Positions 16,768-25,215 of a stretch of 34,228 nt of DNA are shown piece by piece. Location of the stretch: positions 1 through 34,228 of the forward strand of contig JAQWBU010000006.1 of the NCBI GenBank assembly GCA_028706195.1, written 5' to 3'. Below the pieces are notes generated by a model. The model did not search any database. It was not told the origin of the DNA and saw only the letters and a list, made by a program, of their open reading frames with translations. The translations under genes were made by a program, and so were the position numbers. The number at the start of each line of letters is the position of its first letter. Positions within the stretch are counted from its first letter, which is position 1. This DNA comes from Eubacteriales bacterium. Its GTDB lineage: Bacteria > Bacillota > Clostridia > Saccharofermentanales > DTU023.

Positions 16768-17700
16768 GTGACACAAAGTAAAAAAGCACATCTGATGCTG
16801 CTTCTGACAGCCTTTCTTTGGGGTATGACTTTTGTAGCACAATCAGCGGGTCTGGAGCATGTCGGACCCTTTACTTTCAATGCTTTGCGCTATGGCATAG
16901 GAGTTCTGGTTTTAATTCCTCTGATCATAGCCCGCAAGCCAAGTTTGGATCGAAAATTCCTTAAAGCTGCTGTGATCATAGGCTTACTTCTTTTTGTTTC
17001 CAGTTCGCTGCAACAGATCGCACTACAGACAGCGAGCGCGGGGAAGGCAGGCTTTATCACCAGCCTGTACATAGTTTTCGTCCCAATCATCAGTCAGGCT
17101 TTTGGGAAAAAGGTGAATCCTCGCTTTTGGCTGGCTGTTGCTATTGCGGTAGCAGGGCTTTTCCTCATGACCTTTGGTGACAGTGGCAAGTTTGGTACAT
17201 CAGATATTCTGCTTCTGCTGGGCGCAGTCGGTTACAGTTTCCATATACTCGCGATAGCAAAATATGCCGGAGATGTGGATCCCATCGCTCTTAGTGCCTC
17301 ACAGTTTCTGATTGCGTCAGTCTTATCCTTTATTCCGGCGCTATTATTTGAAAACATGGATCCGGTGCTGATCAGGTCCGCGTTGTCACCAATACTTTAT
17401 GCCGGAGTTTTCTCCTGCGGCGTAGCATATACTTTGCAGATCGTCGCTCAAAAGCATAGCCAGCCTACTGTGGCCTCGATGATTATGAGTCTGGAAGCTG
17501 TCTTTGCAGCGATTGGAGGAGCGCTCATATTGGGACAGATGCTGAGTGTGAGAGAAATTCAGGGAAGCGTGCTCACGCTTGCTTCCGTTTTTTATGTTCA
17601 GTATTTAGAAAATAAGGAAACAAGCGAGTTGCCGGAAGAAGTAGAAGCGGAGAGCGATTCAGCTTCAGACGAAGCTGAGGCTGTCAGAGACAGTGATTGA
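16768..17700 (+). CDS. DMT-superfamily (EamA) transporter
   Basis: GTG start after GGAGGACAG; 'LLLTAFLWGMTFVAQSAGLEHVGPFTFNALRYGIGVLVL', 'VASMIMSLEAVFAAIGGALILGQ', ten predicted TM helices by eye. Confidence 0.92.
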   Translation: MTQSKKAHLMLLLTAFLWGMTFVAQSAGLEHVGPFTFNALRYGIGVLVLIPLIIARKPSLDRKFLKAAVIIGLLLFVSSSLQQIALQTASAGKAGFITSLYIVFVPIISQAFGKKVNPRFWLAVAIAVAGLFLMTFGDSGKFGTSDILLLLGAVGYSFHILAIAKYAGDVDPIALSASQFLIASVLSFIPALLFENMDPVLIRSALSPILYAGVFSCGVAYTLQIVAQKHSQPTVASMIMSLEAVFAAIGGALILGQMLSVREIQGSVLTLASVFYVQYLENKETSELPEEVEAESDSASDEAEAVRDSD

Positions 17701-17717
17701 AGCAAGCGCAGTCAATA

Positions 17718-19268
17718 TCATCCGGCCTTTATTTGCTCTGCGTCTGAGTCTTTTCCTACCATCCACATGGCGATATCTTTCATTTTGACCTTGTCACGGC
17801 TAACTTCACCTTTTATTTTTCCTTTATACATTACACCGATGCGATCACTTAAGGCCAGGATCTCTTCAAGATCCGTGGATATCAGCAAAACCGCGCAGCC
17901 TTCGTTTCTGGCAGCGATGATCTGTTTATGGATAAAGTCGATTGCTCCAATATCAACCCCACGGGTAGGGTGCATTGCCAAAAGCAATTTAGGTTTCTTC
18001 TCCAGCTCCCGGGCAACAAGCAGCTTCTGCTGATTACCACCTGACAATGAAGACAGCGGCGCTTCAACTCCGGGAGTTCTAATGTCATATTTCTCTACGA
18101 TTTTTTCAGCATAGGAGTTGATCTTCTTCCAGTCCAGAAGTCTATGATTGCGAAATTCCAGATTATCTATGTTGTGGAGCACCAGATTTTCCCCAACTGT
18201 CATACCCATAGCAGTACCTATACGCTGTCTGTCTTCGGGGATATGCGCTACATTGCAGTCCAAAACATCTTTTGGTGAACACATCAGCTCAAGCTGATTG
18301 CAATCGATGGCAATGCTCCCACTTTCATATTCACTTAACGAACTTATTGCCATGATCAGTTCAGATTGTCCATTTCCATCTACACCGGCAATGCCATAGA
18401 TCTCTCCTGAACGCACTTCCAAATTCAAATGGTCCACAGCTGTAGAGCCGCCAGATGACTTTGCAAGCAGGTCTCCTATTTGCAGAACAACGTCACCTTC
18501 GGGCTCATTATTTCGCTGCAACTGTATGTTTAAGCGTTTTCCAATCATCAGATAGGACAGTTCCTGCGCTGTAGTTTCTTCTATCGCCACTGTGTCAATA
18601 ATTTTCCCATCCCGTAACACAGTAATTCGGTCACAGATGTCCATTAACTCCTGAAGTTTATGTGAGATGAATATGACGGATTTTCCCATATCCCGCAATC
18701 GCTCAACGATGATGAAAAGTTCTGCCGCTTCATTTGGGTTAAGAACAGCAGTAGGTTCATCAAGTATCAGAATGTCAGAGTCATTGTAAACGGCTTTAAT
18801 AATTTCAACACACTGTTGTTGTCCTAAGCTTAAGTCTCGAACAAGCGCATTCGGGTCTACGTCCAGAGAGAAAATTTCGGAAAACTCCAGGATACGTTGT
18901 CTGACCTGATTTGCTTTCGGAAAAAAGCTTTTGTCTTCGTTACTCAACATTAAAAGCACATTTTCCAATACGCTGATTGTCGGCACCAACATGAAATGTT
19001 GGTGTACCATGCCTATGCCGTGAGAAATTGCATCAGCCGGTGAAGTGATTTGAACTTCCTGCCCGTCAATCAGAATTTTGCCGGAATCGGCAGCGAGGAG
19101 TCCATAGAGAACATTCATTAAAGTGCTTTTACCCGCACCGTTTTCGCCAAGGAGACCATGGACTTCGCCTTTTTTAACCATTAAAGATAAATCATCAACA
19201 GCCACTAAGCTGCCGAATGTTTTCGTAATGTTTTTCAGCTCCAATTTTATTTGGCTCTGTTCTTGCAT
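17718..19268 (-). CDS. Nucleoside/simple-sugar ABC transporter, duplicated ATP-binding protein
   Basis: Walker A 'GLLGENGAGKSTLMNVLYGL', first signature 'LSLGQQQCVEI', second 'LSGGNQQKLLVAREL', 'AMHPTRGVDIGAIDFIH'. Confidence 0.93.
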   Translation of the reverse strand: MQEQSQIKLELKNITKTFGSLVAVDDLSLMVKKGEVHGLLGENGAGKSTLMNVLYGLLAADSGKILIDGQEVQITSPADAISHGIGMVHQHFMLVPTISVLENVLLMLSNEDKSFFPKANQVRQRILEFSEIFSLDVDPNALVRDLSLGQQQCVEIIKAVYNDSDILILDEPTAVLNPNEAAELFIIVERLRDMGKSVIFISHKLQELMDICDRITVLRDGKIIDTVAIEETTAQELSYLMIGKRLNIQLQRNNEPEGDVVLQIGDLLAKSSGGSTAVDHLNLEVRSGEIYGIAGVDGNGQSELIMAISSLSEYESGSIAIDCNQLELMCSPKDVLDCNVAHIPEDRQRIGTAMGMTVGENLVLHNIDNLEFRNHRLLDWKKINSYAEKIVEKYDIRTPGVEAPLSSLSGGNQQKLLVARELEKKPKLLLAMHPTRGVDIGAIDFIHKQIIAARNEGCAVLLISTDLEEILALSDRIGVMYKGKIKGEVSRDKVKMKDIAMWMVGKDSDAEQIKAG

Positions 19269-19305
19269 TAATTATCCTCATAAGCCTGATGTCTGCAGGC
19301 TTGAT

Positions 19306-20385
19306 TTATTCCTCGGGAAGAGCAGCTACTTCGTCAGCTATGATAATCTTTCCCGCTTTTATATCCTCAATTATTGTATCCATCCGGCTTAGTACTTCTT
19401 CCGGAATGACTTCGAGTGCGTGTTCACCGTATTCAAGGAAATAAACGGCTCCTTCGACAATGCCATTCATGTATGGGATGGGCTGCAGCTCACCCTTTGC
19501 GTAAAGGGTGGCAGTATTCACAACTGCCGAGCCCCAGTCGGTAATAACGCTGTTCAGGACGGTCTCCGGATCAACTGAGGACCAATCGGATGAATTTCCA
19601 ACAAAGTACTTGCCTGCATCTGCTGCAGCTGAGATTACTCCAGGAGCGCCGGTGCCGGCAGTGGTGGAAAGGATATCACTGCCGCTATCCAACAAAGCAA
19701 CTGCTGCTTCTTTGCAGGCGGCCATATCAGCTCTTGCGTCCGTGTACACATTAGCAATTTCCACTTCGGGATTTATATATGCAGCTCCGGCACGCAAGCC
19801 ATCATAAATCATAACCAGGGGTGGGATTTCCGCACCGGATACCATACCGATCTTGTCAACATCAGGCATTTGAGCCATGAGAGCCCCACTGAGAAAACCG
19901 ACATCATGACTGCTGAGATTCATGCCTGAAATATTCTTCTCGTTTGTAGTAAAAGCACTGGTGACAGCAAACCATGTATCAGGAAACTCTTCTGCCACTA
20001 TCGTAACGGTCTCCAGGAATTGGTTACCGTGTGCAAAGATCAGATTGTAACCTTCCTGCGCATAGGTGCGAAGCACATTTTCATAGTCGGCGGGATCGAC
20101 CGATTCCGCATAACTGATTTCATAAGCAAGCTCGGATTCGATTCTCAACAAACCCTCGTAAGCAGGTCCGTTATAGCCTATATCACTGATGGGTCCGGGC
20201 AGGAGCATAGCAGCCTTCAAGCCTTCTCCGATTAAATCAGACGTTGGCTCAGGGGCGTCTGTTTCAGTCACCACAGTTGTAGTCTCATCCGGCTCAGATG
20301 CGTTATTATTACAGCCTGCCAGCGGGACGATTGTCAGTATCAGCGCCAGAAGTGCGATTATTGTAATGTTTATTTTTGTTTTCAT
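19306..20385 (-). CDS. BMP-family ABC transporter substrate-binding lipoprotein
   Basis: Lipobox 'IVPLAGC'; 'AAMLLPGPISDIGYNGPAYEGLLRIESELAYEISYAESVDPADYENVLRTYAQEGYNLIFAHGNQF'. Confidence 0.92.
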   Translation of the reverse strand: MKTKINITIIALLALILTIVPLAGCNNNASEPDETTTVVTETDAPEPTSDLIGEGLKAAMLLPGPISDIGYNGPAYEGLLRIESELAYEISYAESVDPADYENVLRTYAQEGYNLIFAHGNQFLETVTIVAEEFPDTWFAVTSAFTTNEKNISGMNLSSHDVGFLSGALMAQMPDVDKIGMVSGAEIPPLVMIYDGLRAGAAYINPEVEIANVYTDARADMAACKEAAVALLDSGSDILSTTAGTGAPGVISAAADAGKYFVGNSSDWSSVDPETVLNSVITDWGSAVVNTATLYAKGELQPIPYMNGIVEGAVYFLEYGEHALEVIPEEVLSRMDTIIEDIKAGKIIIADEVAALPEE

Positions 20386-20439
20386 GTTCTAAATGAACCT
20401 CCTTATATGGAATAAACTGATTTATATTTTGTCATAGAG

Positions 20440-21321
20440 CTAACGGCTTTTATAATAGGGTTTTCCCAGACTGGATGGTGAATTAGGGTTTTTGGCGAAT
20501 ACTACCAGTGCAATTACAGTCATCAAGTATGGGACCATCTGCGCGAATTGATGTGGGATAATATTGCCTGCTGCTTGCAGGCGGTATTGCAAAGCATCTC
20601 CGGTGCCGAATAAAACAACAGAGGCCAGAGTTCCGATAGGAGTGAATTTGCCAAAAGATACTGCTGTCATGGCTATATATCCGCGGCCGCTTGTCATGTT
20701 TTCCGCAAAAATTCCGGAAACGCCCAGTACAAAGAAAGCTCCGCCGATACCGATCAGAAGACTGCCTAAAAAGCCCGACATGTAACGCACTCTCTTAACA
20801 CTTAAGCCAATAGATTCGACAGCGCGCGGATTCTCTCCCACTGATCTGATCTTCAGACCGGGAGTAGTGCGCTTCAGAAATAAGCTTAGCAGCGGAACCA
20901 TCAGAAAAGCGACATATACAGGGATCGAGAAACCTGCCGGTCTGAATTCAAAAGTCGGAAGAATCGGATTCATCTCCATAACAGCAGCGTATTTTTGGCG
21001 GAACAGCAGGGAGGTAATTCCCAGCGCAAGTGTATTAAAGGAAAGTCCTACAATAATCTGATTCAAATGGAATTCCTGAATGAGCCAGATGTATATGACT
21101 CCGATGATTCCGGTGGCCAGTGTTCCGACAATTAATCCGATCCAGGCGCTGCCGGTATAAAAGGCGACAATAGCAGTTATGAAGCAAGATAAGAGCATTT
21201 TTCCTTCGGATGCCATTTCCAAAATGCCGGATGTCTGTATGACGAGCACACCAAGGGCAACGTAAAGAATGGGGACAGTTTGCCGGATTACAGAGGTTAG
21301 AAAACTAAGAACTAAATCCAT
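20440..21321 (-). CDS. ABC transporter permease (YufQ-like)
   Basis: Multi-TM 'TVPILYVALGVLVIQTSGILEMASEGKMLLSCF', 'NQIIVGLSFNTLALGITSLLFR', 'VRYMSGFLGSLLIGIGGAFFVLG'. Confidence 0.9.
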   Translation of the reverse strand: MDLVLSFLTSVIRQTVPILYVALGVLVIQTSGILEMASEGKMLLSCFITAIVAFYTGSAWIGLIVGTLATGIIGVIYIWLIQEFHLNQIIVGLSFNTLALGITSLLFRQKYAAVMEMNPILPTFEFRPAGFSIPVYVAFLMVPLLSLFLKRTTPGLKIRSVGENPRAVESIGLSVKRVRYMSGFLGSLLIGIGGAFFVLGVSGIFAENMTSGRGYIAMTAVSFGKFTPIGTLASVVLFGTGDALQYRLQAAGNIIPHQFAQMVPYLMTVIALVVFAKNPNSPSSLGKPYYKSR

Positions 21322-22397
21322 CAGTCAGAACTCCTTTTTCTCAAACTCTGATTACTGTGTTTTTTGCCCCAGATCGGTAAACGATCAAAGATTCTCATGA
21401 GAACCAAAATAATTACCAGTGACTGAACAACACTGGTAAGAGTGCTGGAGACATTGGTTTTCACCTGAATCATCAGCCCTCCGTTACGCAGTCCGCCGAA
21501 AACGACAGATGTGAGAATCATGCCCAGAGGATGCAGATTCGCCAGGATGGCCGCAAATATTCCATCAAAACCATAGCCTGAGGAAAAATTGTCAAATAAG
21601 CGGAATTGTACACCCAGTATCTCCAGCGCTCCGCCCAGACCGGCAAAGCCTCCGCCTATAGCCATAGCCGCGAACATATTTTTTCTGACATTATAACCGG
21701 CATATTCTGCATTCAGGCGGTTTTGACCAATGACACGCATCCGATAGCCACTAGATGTGTAACGATAATATATCCAGTAGAAAAAAAGACACAATAAGGC
21801 TACAAACAGGCCGGCATGCAGGCGGGTGCCAGTAAGAATTCTCGGAAGTTGAGCGCTGGTCGCAACACGATAGGAGTAAGGATATGTCTGGGACATATCC
21901 TTCATGGGTTCATGTACCAGATAGCTGACCACCAGAATCGCAATGTAGTTCATCATTAATGATGTGATTATCTCGTTGGCACCAAAGCGCTCCTTGAAAA
22001 AGCCGACAATGCCGCCCCAGATCATGCCGCCCACAAAGCCTGCCAGCAAAGCGGCAATTAAATGCAGGGCACCGGGTAAAAAAGTTCCGTAAATTCCAAC
22101 TGCGGCACTGCAGGCAGCTCCAATATACAGTTGTCCCTCAGCGCCAATATTAATCAGGCCGACCTTAGCAACAAAGGCATAGCTGAGTCCGGTCAGTAAA
22201 AGGATGCTGGATTTGATGAGGGTCTCGCTCAGATTGTTTTTGCCTATGAAAGCACCTTCAAATAATACTTTATAAGTATCTAATGCACTTTCTCCAGTCA
22301 GCTCAATAAGCAAGCCACCAAGAAAGAGTGCCAGTGCAAATGACAGGAGAGTTGAGATGACACGTTGGATCGTAGAGAAACTCTTAGTAATTTTTAT
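21321..22397 (-). CDS. ABC transporter permease (YufP-like); 5' end uncertain
   Basis: 'LLTGLSYAFVAKVGLINIGAEGQLYIGAACSAAVGI', 'GANEIITSLMMNYIAI'. The track starts at TTG 22313 but in-frame coding including an apparent TM1 ('VISTLLSFALALFLGGLLIELTG') extends upstream. Confidence 0.85.
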   Translation of the reverse strand: MKITKSFSTIQRVISTLLSFALALFLGGLLIELTGESALDTYKVLFEGAFIGKNNLSETLIKSSILLLTGLSYAFVAKVGLINIGAEGQLYIGAACSAAVGIYGTFLPGALHLIAALLAGFVGGMIWGGIVGFFKERFGANEIITSLMMNYIAILVVSYLVHEPMKDMSQTYPYSYRVATSAQLPRILTGTRLHAGLFVALLCLFFYWIYYRYTSSGYRMRVIGQNRLNAEYAGYNVRKNMFAAMAIGGGFAGLGGALEILGVQFRLFDNFSSGYGFDGIFAAILANLHPLGMILTSVVFGGLRNGGLMIQVKTNVSSTLTSVVQSLVIILVLMRIFDRLPIWGKKHSNQSLRKRSSD

Positions 22398-22583
22398 AGT
22401 ATCACCAAACCCTTCCGTACGCAGGATATGATGAACATCTTGCGTGCTAATCTAAATGCAATGCAGTTTTATATTAGTATTCAAATAATGCAAAAATTAC
22501 ATGTTAACAAAAGCACTCTGAATAACATTCCAAAACCACAGTATACATATTAATAAAGAATGCCACTTTCGAACAGACTGAAA

Positions 22584-23861
22584 TCAGATTCTATGTAAAT
22601 AAGTATTCGCCCTCTCCAGCAGGGTCGCTTTATCATTGGGAAGATTTTCGCAAAGGACAGCTTTATAAAGATTGTCTAGTGCAGCGCCGATAGCCTCGCC
22701 TTCGAAACCAAGCGCAATCAGGTCTTGTCCATCAATATCGAGACTCCTGAGACCGTTCAAATTGGCAGCGCTTAGTTCCTGATCAATTTTCCGGAACTCT
22801 TCAATATCTTCCAACGACTGGCCGAGCAAAGTTTTCAAAAGCAATAGATCTTCAAGGCTTCGTTCAAAGCGGCTCAAATGTTGACGTGCCTCGTCGACGC
22901 TCAGTTTGTTCACAGGTATCGCTCTAACTGCATATTCGCTTAGGCAGCTGACTTCCTTTGTTAAGCTTTTTGAACACTTCAAACGTTTACAGATTGTCGC
23001 AGCCGCATCCGCTGATCTATAAAGTAGAGCCAGAGCTGAGAGGTACGCCAGACGATCTGCAACTTGTGCCGGTAATTGATTTAGCTGAGGCAAGTAGCTT
23101 TTCCGGACATCACTGTCAGCGAGAATACTGAGTTCGGGCAGAAACACGGCAATAACGGACCAATACTTGTCCATAATCCGGGGGGAGTGGGCCGCTGTAA
23201 TCAGACGTAAGAATTCAACATTGAGTCTCTCGGCAGCGACAAGTGCCAGACGCTCACAACTAGCTAGTAGCGCTTGTTCCGTGTGTTCTTCGATGGAGAA
23301 ACCCAACTCCGCGGCGAAGCGCAGTGTGCGCAGAATGCGTAAGGCATCCTCCTGATATCTTTCTCGCGGCTTACCGACTGCCCTCAGGATTTCTGCTTTC
23401 AAATCTTGCTGTCCACCGTAGGGATCCAGAATCCCGCGATTAGGATGACAGGCCATGGCATTTATCGTCAAGTCGCGGCGGGCGAGATCTTCTTCAATTG
23501 AATTTGTGAATTCGACCTGATCCGGATGACGGGCATCGCTATAGGTGGACTCCAAGCGATAGGTGGTGATTTCCAGAAGTAATTCTGAATCGGCTGCCGG
23601 CAGGATTAAAGTTACTGTACCGTGCTTAATACCGGTATCCAGCACCTTGTGTGCTGAAAACACCAGATGTACTTCTTCCGGCAACGCAGAAGTTGCAAGA
23701 TCAAGATCTGAAATTTCCCTGCCTAAAAAAATGTCGCGGACGGTTCCGCCCACGACATATGCTTCGAAATTATTTGCTTCCAGTCTTTCGATACAGTACA
23801 AAGCTGCATCCCGGTAAGACTTCACTGGTTCAGGGCTTAGATCTTCTGAGTTAGAGCTCAT
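22584..23861 (-). CDS. cca: CCA tRNA nucleotidyltransferase / poly(A) polymerase family
   Basis: 'NNFEAYVVGGTVRDIFLGREISDLDLATSALPEEV', 'RRDLTINAMACHPNRGILDPYGGQQDLKAEILRAVG', 'EDALRILRTLRFAAELGFSIE'. Confidence 0.95.
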   Translation of the reverse strand: MSSNSEDLSPEPVKSYRDAALYCIERLEANNFEAYVVGGTVRDIFLGREISDLDLATSALPEEVHLVFSAHKVLDTGIKHGTVTLILPAADSELLLEITTYRLESTYSDARHPDQVEFTNSIEEDLARRDLTINAMACHPNRGILDPYGGQQDLKAEILRAVGKPRERYQEDALRILRTLRFAAELGFSIEEHTEQALLASCERLALVAAERLNVEFLRLITAAHSPRIMDKYWSVIAVFLPELSILADSDVRKSYLPQLNQLPAQVADRLAYLSALALLYRSADAAATICKRLKCSKSLTKEVSCLSEYAVRAIPVNKLSVDEARQHLSRFERSLEDLLLLKTLLGQSLEDIEEFRKIDQELSAANLNGLRSLDIDGQDLIALGFEGEAIGAALDNLYKAVLCENLPNDKATLLERANTYLHRI

Positions 23862-24871
23862 TACAGCTCCTCAACAGGCACAAACTCCAATTTGGGGCTG
23901 ACAAAGACTTCGCCTTTGTTGTTGACCGCAGAGTAAGCTAAAAATGCTCCCGTTTTTTCAGAAAGAACTTTCATGAATTTCTCGCCACGTTCCAAGCCTA
24001 TGAGAAAAAGCACAGTGGTCGTGATATCTGCCACCCAGGGTGTATCGGAGACGCAGGTGACACTGAACAGACCTGTTTCACGCTTCTCACCAGTGTAAGG
24101 ATTGATTAAATGACGATAAAGTCGCGTTCCCTTGACATAGCCGCGTTCATCAACAGTAGCGGATGCTATCGCTTCGTCCTCCAACTCGACTACGCCGATT
24201 GTATTGCCTTCATCCAGCTGGTTAATCAGGCTGGTGCGCCAGGAACTGCCATCAGGTTTTCGGCCGATCATGTGCAGGTTGCCGCCCATATTAATATAAC
24301 CGCTGGTAACGCCATTTTTAATGAGATGTTCCTTCATGTATTTCAAGGTATACCCTCTGTATGAAACACCGTGATCGAGACGCATATTAGGTAGTTTAAG
24401 AATAACAGATGAGGTTTCAGGAAGCAGTTCGACGTGCTGCGCTCCGACGCGAGACAAAGCTTCGCTCAGCATGTCACCATAATCTGTCAGTCCTTTTTCA
24501 TCTATTTCACGCCAGGCTATTGTCAGCGGTGCGACAGTGAAATCATAGTCGCCGTCCGAAAGATCATAAACAAGTAAGTTATATTCTAAAAATTCGTATA
24601 ACATAGGGCTGATTTTGAAAGGTTTGTTTACTTCATACCGGCGCATCAGCGAAGACATCTCGGCTCTGTTAATTGTGGTATTGAGACAACGTGATACTTT
24701 ATTGGCGATACCACGGCATTCACTCAATAAGACCTTTATATCTTTTCTGTCCTTGTCTGAAAGGGGATCTGCATCCTGCATGCCCCGCCCCTGAATGGAG
24801 TGAATTACAACCGTAATCAGATTATCAAATTCATTAAAAGTAGTGCTCTGTTCTTCAATACTCACTTCCAC
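23861..24871 (-). CDS. apbE: FAD:protein FMN transferase (ApbE)
   Basis: 'YINMGGNLHMIGRKPDGSSWRTSL', 'HLINPYTGEKRETGLFSVTCVSDTPWVADITTTVLFLIG'. Start probably the GTG near 24871 rather than 24928. Confidence 0.85.
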   Translation of the reverse strand: MEVSIEEQSTTFNEFDNLITVVIHSIQGRGMQDADPLSDKDRKDIKVLLSECRGIANKVSRCLNTTINRAEMSSLMRRYEVNKPFKISPMLYEFLEYNLLVYDLSDGDYDFTVAPLTIAWREIDEKGLTDYGDMLSEALSRVGAQHVELLPETSSVILKLPNMRLDHGVSYRGYTLKYMKEHLIKNGVTSGYINMGGNLHMIGRKPDGSSWRTSLINQLDEGNTIGVVELEDEAIASATVDERGYVKGTRLYRHLINPYTGEKRETGLFSVTCVSDTPWVADITTTVLFLIGLERGEKFMKVLSEKTGAFLAYSAVNNKGEVFVSPKLEFVPVEEL

Positions 24872-25117
24872 TAAACCTCTCTCACTGAAACATTTTGAAA
24901 CGATAATATTAATAATATAGATATACATATTTACATACGATTATTAGGCAAATTAACGATAACATTATAAATGACCTTATTGATTATTTCAATGAACATA
25001 AATTAAAGAAAACCCCTGATTTAAGAAAAGCATACTATGGTGAATAAAATTATCTTATAGATGTTAGTATTGCTAAAAGTGCTCATTTCAATAATTATTA
25101 CAATCAGATTACATTGA

Positions 25118-25193
25118 CTACGATATATTGAATTTATCTGTTGAACCACAATATGTAGTGGTATTATCTTTAACAAGACACAATATGTCGGTT
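25118..25193 (+). promoter_or_regulatory. NrdR-like boxes upstream of class II RNR
   Basis: CCACAATATGTAGTGG (25146-25161) and ACACAATATGTCGGTT (25178-25193), cores 32 bp apart; a third weaker core CGATATATTG at 25121-25130. Compare NrdR consensus acaCwAtATaTwGtgt. Confidence 0.75.
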
Positions 25194-25215
25194 ATGTTAT
25201 ATAGAGGAGAGAGCG

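Noticed and set aside
22400-22560. Possible purine riboswitch upstream of the nucleoside transporter operon
   Set aside because: I looked for the conserved purine aptamer loops on the minus strand and did not find them.
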